Source of the DNA: Pseudomonadota bacterium
GTDB lineage: Bacteria; Pseudomonadota; Gammaproteobacteria; Steroidobacterales; Steroidobacteraceae
Length of the DNA: 41,821 nucleotides
Assembly (NCBI GenBank): GCA_947453065.1
Contig: CANGFJ010000004.1
Location: forward strand, 1-41,821
Direction: 5' to 3'
In this document: piece by piece, positions 36,753 through 41,821 of the stretch
Layout: every line of letters starts with the position of its first letter
Position numbering within the stretch: position 1 is the stretch's first letter
The notes under the pieces: model-generated
The model's input: only the letters and a program-made list of their open reading frames with translations
The model's database searches: none
Told to the model about the DNA's origin: nothing
Made by a program: the position numbers and the translations under genes

Positions 36753-38780
36753 GTGAAAAAACGAATACCCAAGAAAAGTGGTCCGGCCAGCAAGCGTCCG
36801 GCACAGTTTGGCGGCCGTCATGGCAAGCCTCGTTCAACAAGTTCTGGCACCGGCCAAGTCGTGGAAGGGCGCGTCAGTGCGCACCGTTCCGGCTTCGGGT
36901 TCGTCCGGGTCGAAGGCATGGTCGACAACATCTTCCTGCCGCCCCGCGAAATGTCCGGGCTGATGCACGGCGATCGCGTGCGGGTCCTGGCCGAGCAGGG
37001 TAGCGACAAGCGCTGGTCCGGCCGTGTCGAGAAGCTGCTGGAGCGTGGGGTCGAGGCCTTCCTGGCCACGGTCGAGATCCACGGTCGCAATGCCAGCGTG
37101 CATTCCGCTGACCGCCGCTTGGCGCTCTACTGCATGGTCCCGCCGGAACATCTTGGCGGCGCGCGCCACGGCGACTGGGTCATCGCGCGCGTACTCAATT
37201 ACCCCACTGATGGCGAGATCGGTACCGCCAAGGTGGAGCGTCGGCTCGACCCCGAGCGGCCGGTCACGCTGGCCACCGAGGCGGCCATTGCGCGGTTCGA
37301 CCTGCCGCAGGCATTTTCCCCCGAAGCCGTGCGCGAGGCCGAAGCCTATGGCGGCAGCATCGATCCGGAAGAGGCCGCCCGGCGCTTCGACCTGCGCACC
37401 GTGCCGCTGGTCACCATCGATGGCGAAGATGCCAAGGACTTTGACGACGCCATTTATGCCGAGGCCGTCGAAGGCGGCTTCCGGCTGATCGTCGCCATTG
37501 CCGACGTCAGCCACTACGTGCGCGAAGGCACCGCGCTGGATGATGACGCGCGTGAGCGCGGCACTTCGGTGTACTTCCCGCAGCGCGTCGTGCCGATGCT
37601 GCCGCCGGCGCTGTCCGACAAGCTCTGCTCGCTACAGCCGCATGTCGATCGCCTGTGCCTCGTGGCCGACATGCAGATCAGCAAGGGTGGCGCGCTCAAG
37701 GGCGCGAGCTTCTACCCGGCGGTCATGCGCTCTGCCGCGCGGCTGACCTACAACCTGGCCCATGCGGCGCTGTTCGAGGGGCGCCCGGAAGCACGGCGCA
37801 AGATCGGCCCGGTGCTCGAACGCCTGCTGCCCCTGGTGGATGTGTACAACGTCCTGCATGCCGCGCGGGCCAAGCGCGGCGCGCTGGACTTCGACGCGCC
37901 CGAGGCGAAGTTCGACATCGACGAGTCCGAGCACATCAAGGGCGTGCTGCTGTACGCGCGCAACGATGCGCACCGCATGATCGAAGAGTGCATGGTGCTG
38001 GCCAACGTCGCCGCGGCGCGCGAGCTGGAACTGCACAGCCTGCCTACGCTGTACCGCGTCCATGCCGAGCCCGACGCCCGCAAGCTCGATATCCTGGTCA
38101 ACACGCTGCGCGCCATGGGCGTGGGCGTGGAGCTGCCCCCGGAGATCACGACGCGCGACCTGCAGAAGATCGCCCCGCGCATCAAGGATCCAGCAGCGCG
38201 GCCGTTCATCGAATCGCTGGTCGTGCGCTCGATGATGCAGGCCACCTACCAGCCTGCGAACATCGGCCACTTCGGCCTGGCCCTGAAGCAGTACGCGCAC
38301 TTCACCTCGCCCATCCGGCGCTATCCGGATCTGGTCGTGCACCGCACGATCAAGGCCCGCCTGTCGCGCGAGGACAAGAGCGGCCGCGCCTACAGCGCCG
38401 AAGAGGCGCTGGTTCTGGGCGAACAGCTGACGACGCTGGAAAAACGCGCTGACGAGGCCGATCGCTACGTCGACAACTTCCTCAAGTGCGTCTACCTGCG
38501 TGACCGCATCGGGCAGACCTTTGAAGGCCTGATCACGACCGTGGTCGACTTCGGCTGCTTCGTGCAGATCCTCGAGGCGTCCGTGGACGGACTGCTGCAC
38601 CTGGACAACCTGCGCGACGATGAGTACGTGAAGGACGAGGACGGGCAGGCCTGGGTCGGTCTGCGCAGCAAGCGCCGGTTGCGCCTTGGCACCCACGTGC
38701 GCGTCATCGTCACGTCCGTGAATCCGGTTGAAGGCCTAATCGACATTGAACTTGCCATCGAGCCCCCGACACGAAAATGA
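36753..38780 (+). CDS. rnr: Ribonuclease R
   Basis: RNB motif DGEDAKDFDDAIYAE, GTSVYFPQRVVPMLPPALSDKLCSL, FTSPIRRYPDLVVHR, C-terminal S1 domain; GTG start. Confidence 0.97.
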   Translation: MKKRIPKKSGPASKRPAQFGGRHGKPRSTSSGTGQVVEGRVSAHRSGFGFVRVEGMVDNIFLPPREMSGLMHGDRVRVLAEQGSDKRWSGRVEKLLERGVEAFLATVEIHGRNASVHSADRRLALYCMVPPEHLGGARHGDWVIARVLNYPTDGEIGTAKVERRLDPERPVTLATEAAIARFDLPQAFSPEAVREAEAYGGSIDPEEAARRFDLRTVPLVTIDGEDAKDFDDAIYAEAVEGGFRLIVAIADVSHYVREGTALDDDARERGTSVYFPQRVVPMLPPALSDKLCSLQPHVDRLCLVADMQISKGGALKGASFYPAVMRSAARLTYNLAHAALFEGRPEARRKIGPVLERLLPLVDVYNVLHAARAKRGALDFDAPEAKFDIDESEHIKGVLLYARNDAHRMIEECMVLANVAAARELELHSLPTLYRVHAEPDARKLDILVNTLRAMGVGVELPPEITTRDLQKIAPRIKDPAARPFIESLVVRSMMQATYQPANIGHFGLALKQYAHFTSPIRRYPDLVVHRTIKARLSREDKSGRAYSAEEALVLGEQLTTLEKRADEADRYVDNFLKCVYLRDRIGQTFEGLITTVVDFGCFVQILEASVDGLLHLDNLRDDEYVKDEDGQAWVGLRSKRRLRLGTHVRVIVTSVNPVEGLIDIELAIEPPTRK

Positions 38781-39523
38781 GTGAACTCCAATACGTCTTT
38801 GGCCTGCACGCCGTGCGGGCGCTGCTGACCCGTGATGCTGCGCGTGTGCGCCGCGTGACCCTGCAGCTGCGTCGGGATGATCCGCGCAGCCGCGAGATCG
38901 AATCCCTGGCGCAGGCAGCCAATGTGAAGCTTGACCGCGCCGAGGGCGAGCAGCTCAAGCGCCTGGTGGGCGATGTGGTGCATCAGGGCGTGGTCGCCCA
39001 GGTGGAGCCGCTGAAGCCCTGGACCGAGGAAGACCTCATCGAGGCCCTCAGGTCGCGCCCAGACCCGCTGGTGCTGGTGCTCGACAGCGTTACCGACCCG
39101 CACAATCTGGGCGCCTGTCTGCGCACGGCCGATGCCTGCGGTGCGATTGCCGTTATGGTGCCCCGGGACCGGGCCGCCGGCGTCAATGCCACGGTGCGCA
39201 AGGTGGCCGCCGGCGCCGCCGAGACCACCCCGGTGGTCACGGTCACCAACCTGGTGCGCAGCCTCAAGCTGCTGCAGGAGGCGGGTCTGTGGGTGGTGGG
39301 GGCGGATGCCGCGGGCGAGAAGCTGGCCTTCGATGCCGACCTGACTGGGCCGCGCGCGCTGGTGCTGGGCGCCGAGGGCGCCGGCCTGCGGGAACTCACC
39401 CGCAAAACCTGCGATTACTTGGTGCGCTTGCCCCAACTGGGCAGTGTGGAGAGCCTGAACGTGTCGGTCGCCGCTGGCATGCTGCTCTACGAATCGCTCC
39501 GCCAGCGCCTCAAGGGTGCCTGA
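38777..39523 (+). CDS. rlmB: 23S rRNA (guanosine-2'-O-)-methyltransferase RlmB (SpoU family)
   Basis: LVLDSVTDPHNLGACLRTADACG, LVLGAEGAGLRELT, SLNVSVAAGMLLYE; ATGA overlap with rnr. Confidence 0.96.
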   Translation: MSELQYVFGLHAVRALLTRDAARVRRVTLQLRRDDPRSREIESLAQAANVKLDRAEGEQLKRLVGDVVHQGVVAQVEPLKPWTEEDLIEALRSRPDPLVLVLDSVTDPHNLGACLRTADACGAIAVMVPRDRAAGVNATVRKVAAGAAETTPVVTVTNLVRSLKLLQEAGLWVVGADAAGEKLAFDADLTGPRALVLGAEGAGLRELTRKTCDYLVRLPQLGSVESLNVSVAAGMLLYESLRQRLKGA

Positions 39524-39535
39524 TTCACACGTAAG

Positions 39536-39564
39536 TTGCGGGAAGTGCAGGGGTTGCGTACACT
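39536..39564 (+). promoter_or_regulatory. Candidate sigma70-type promoter of the rpsF operon
   Basis: TTGCGG, 17-bp spacer, TACACT, about 65 bp upstream of rpsF. Confidence 0.5.
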
Positions 39565-39570
39565 TCGCGC

Positions 39571-39628
39571 CCCTTCCCGCCACACCACCTAGCCTTGGGT
39601 GGGTGGCTAATATCCGCGAGGAAAATTC
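39571..39628 (+). promoter_or_regulatory. Candidate rpsF leader region (possible S6:S18 autoregulatory RNA)
   Basis: Short leader with complementary ccacc/ggtgg segments and a CCG near the RBS; position fits known S6:S18 leaders. Not folded computationally. Confidence 0.3.
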
Positions 39629-40027
39629 ATGAGGCATTACGAAGTTGTGGTCCTGGTGCACCCGGACCAGAGCGAGCAGGTTCCTGCCATGCTCGAACGC
39701 TACAAGGGCATGATCGCCGCCGGCGGTGGTGCTGTTCACCGTGTCGAAGACTGGGGCCGTCGCCAGCTCGCCTTCCCGATCACCAAGATTCACAAGGCGC
39801 ACTACGTCCTGTTGAACATCGAGACCGACCAGAAGACCCTGGCCGAGCTCACTGGTGCCTTCCGCTTCAGCGATGCCGTCCTGCGCCACCTGGTGGTCAG
39901 CATGGACAAGGCCGTCACCGAGCCGTCTCCGATGGCCCGTGGCGAAGAAGAGGGCGACAGCGAGCGCCGTCGTGACCGCGATTCGCCCCTGGGCGATGAT
40001 GACGACGCACCGTCGTCGCGCGGCTGA
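39629..40027 (+). CDS. rpsF: 30S ribosomal protein S6
   Basis: [25 protein letters not shown]...[20 protein letters not shown]; acidic C-terminal tail. Confidence 0.98.
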   Translation: MRHYEVVVLVHPDQSEQVPAMLERYKGMIAAGGGAVHRVEDWGRRQLAFPITKIHKAHYVLLNIETDQKTLAELTGAFRFSDAVLRHLVVSMDKAVTEPSPMARGEEEGDSERRRDRDSPLGDDDDAPSSRG

Positions 40028-40051
40028 TCGGCACTTACCCGGAGTTAATTC

Positions 40052-40276
40052 ATGTCACGTTTCATTCGTCGCAAGAAATTCTGCCGCTTCACCGCCGACA
40101 AGGTCGAGTCGATCGACTACAAGGACCTCGGCACGTTGAAGGGCTACATCTCGGAGACCGGCAAGATCGTCCCGAGTCGCATCACCGGCACGAAGAGCTT
40201 CTACCAGCGTCAGTTGGCGGTGGCCATCAAGCGCGCGCGTTTCCTCGCGCTGCTGCCGTACACCGATCAGCATTGA
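40052..40276 (+). CDS. rpsR: 30S ribosomal protein S18
   Basis: [42 protein letters not shown]. Confidence 0.98.
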   Translation: MSRFIRRKKFCRFTADKVESIDYKDLGTLKGYISETGKIVPSRITGTKSFYQRQLAVAIKRARFLALLPYTDQH

Positions 40277-40287
40277 GGTCTTAGTCC

Positions 40288-40743
40288 ATGAACGTCATTC
40301 TTCTGGAAAAGGTCGCGAACCTGGGTAACCTGGGTGACCGCGTCGACGTGCGTTCGGGCTATGCCCGCAACTTCCTGCTGCCCAAGGGCAAGGCGACCCT
40401 CGCCACGGCCGCCAACGTGGCCCGTTTCGAGAGCCGCCGTGCGGACCTCGAAAAGGCTGCCAACGACCAGTTGGCCGCTGCCCAGGCCCGCGCTGCCAAG
40501 TTCGAGGGCTTCAAGCTCACGATCACGGTGAAGGCCGGCAACGAAGGCAAGCTGTTCGGTTCGATCGGCACCAGCGACATCGCCGATGCCGCCAGCGCCG
40601 CCGGCCAGCCGCTCGAGCGCAGCGAAGTGCGCATGCCGAACGGTCCGCTGCGCAGCACCGGCGAGCATGTGGTTTCGGTGCACCTGCACTCCGACATCAA
40701 CGTCGAGCTGCCGGTCAACATCGTCGCCGAAGAACAGGGCTGA
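40288..40743 (+). CDS. rplI: 50S ribosomal protein L9
   Basis: [36 protein letters not shown]. Confidence 0.98.
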   Translation: MNVILLEKVANLGNLGDRVDVRSGYARNFLLPKGKATLATAANVARFESRRADLEKAANDQLAAAQARAAKFEGFKLTITVKAGNEGKLFGSIGTSDIADAASAAGQPLERSEVRMPNGPLRSTGEHVVSVHLHSDINVELPVNIVAEEQG

Positions 40744-40783
40744 CGGCACCCGCCGCCATTCCCCGGGGTAAGGAGCGTCACCT

Positions 40784-41821
40784 ATGGCCGGTCCACAAAG
40801 ACTGAGCCTAAGTGCGTCCGACAGCGCCGAGTCGCTGCGCACCCCACCGCACTCGATTGAAGCGGAGCAGGCCGTACTCGGCGGTCTGCTCCTGGATACC
40901 AACGCCTGGGACCAGGTCGGAGACAGCGTCTCCGCCGATGATTTCTATCGTCCCGACCATCGCCTGATCTTTGACGCCATCTGCTCGCTTGCGGGCGAGT
41001 CCAAGCCCTGCGATGTCGTGACGGTGTCCGAATACCTTGAGCGTCGAGCCCGGCTCGACGACGCCGGCGGCCTTGCCTACCTGGGCACGCTGGCCCGCGA
41101 CACCCCCACTGCAGCCAACGTTCGCGCCTATGCGCAAATCGTCAAAGAGCGTGCGTTGCTGCGCGGCCTGATCAGTGCGGGCACGTCCATTGTGTCCTCG
41201 GTCTTCAATGACGAAGGGCTGACCGCCCGCGAACTGGTCAATCTGGCCGAGCAGAAGGTCTTCGAGATCGCGGAGCGCGGCTCGCGTCGCACCGACGGTG
41301 CGCAGCCCGTACGGGCAATGCTGCCTGCGCTGATCGACAAGATCGACGAGTGGCAGAGCAACCCCGATGCACTACGGGGCCTGGCCACGGGCTTCGAGGC
41401 TTTCGATCGCCTGACCGGCGGCCTGCGCGGTGGCGACCTGCTGATCGTTGCCGGCCGGCCGTCGATGGGCAAGACCACGCTCGCCATCAACATGGCCGAG
41501 AACGTGGCAGTCGACCCCAAGACGCGCGGTTCGGTGTTGATCTTCAGCATGGAAATGCCCTCCGAGCAGTTGATGACCCGCATGCTCTCGTCCATCGGTG
41601 GAGTGCCGTTGCACCACATCCGCAGTGGTCGCATCAGTGACGAAGAGTGGATGCGCGTCACCAGCGCCACCAGTCAGCTCACCGATTCGCGCATTTTCAT
41701 CGACGAGACGCCGGGGCTGTCTCCCAGGGACCTGCGCGCCCGGGCGCGCCGCGTGAAGCGCGAGCACGGTCTGGACATGGTCGTCGTCGATTACCTGCAG
41801 CTGATGCAGGTGCAGGGCTCC
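40784..41821 (+). CDS. dnaB: Replicative DNA helicase DnaB, 3' end cut by window edge
   Basis: Open frame from ATG 40784 to window end: PPHSIEAEQAVLGGLLLD, GGDLLIVAGRPSMGKTTLAINMAENV, FSMEMPSEQL, VVVDYLQLMQ. Missing from the ORF track because no stop is in the window. Confidence 0.96.
   Translation, partial: MAGPQRLSLSASDSAESLRTPPHSIEAEQAVLGGLLLDTNAWDQVGDSVSADDFYRPDHRLIFDAICSLAGESKPCDVVTVSEYLERRARLDDAGGLAYLGTLARDTPTAANVRAYAQIVKERALLRGLISAGTSIVSSVFNDEGLTARELVNLAEQKVFEIAERGSRRTDGAQPVRAMLPALIDKIDEWQSNPDALRGLATGFEAFDRLTGGLRGGDLLIVAGRPSMGKTTLAINMAENVAVDPKTRGSVLIFSMEMPSEQLMTRMLSSIGGVPLHHIRSGRISDEEWMRVTSATSQLTDSRIFIDETPGLSPRDLRARARRVKREHGLDMVVVDYLQLMQVQGS

Noticed and set aside
38492-39889. 465-aa minus-strand ORF antisense to rnr/rlmB/rpsF
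   Set aside because: Overlaps three confident genes and has no recognisable domain
40028-40051. Possible missed priB between rpsF and rpsR
   Set aside because: Only 24 nt separate the genes; priB is absent in many gammaproteobacteria, so this is not unusual

Overview
GC-rich gammaproteobacterial chromosome segment. Both flanks carry a conserved housekeeping cluster: nnr(partial)-tsaE-amiC-mutL-miaA-hfq-hflX-hflK-hflC-yjeT-purA on the left, and tRNA-Leu(CAG)-rnr-rlmB-rpsF-rpsR-rplI-dnaB(partial) on the right. Between purA and the tRNA lies about 25 kb of accessory genes. These are: two paralogous TonB-dependent receptors with nearly identical 3' UTR/terminators; a DUF849/BKACE enzyme; a c-type cytochrome; an L,D-transpeptidase convergent with a DUF882/MepK-like peptidase; a hybrid PAS histidine kinase; an aldehyde dehydrogenase divergent from glcDEF; a minus-strand operon of three exported SnoaL/NTF2-like proteins with 1, 2 and 3 copies of the same ~200-aa unit; a divergent Tat-exported protein combining SLH-like, chitobiase-C-like, metallo-beta-lactamase and cadherin-like regions; and a DoxX-DoxX-DUF805 membrane fusion. 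A decayed fragment of a second copy of the metallo-beta-lactamase gene 3' end lies next to the tRNA. The best candidates for something undescribed are the 1-2-3 domain NTF2-like operon with its divergent partner, and the strongly conserved 3' UTR shared by the two receptor genes. No CRISPR, rRNA, transposase or integrase was seen. All assignments come from reading motifs and translations; no database search was run.
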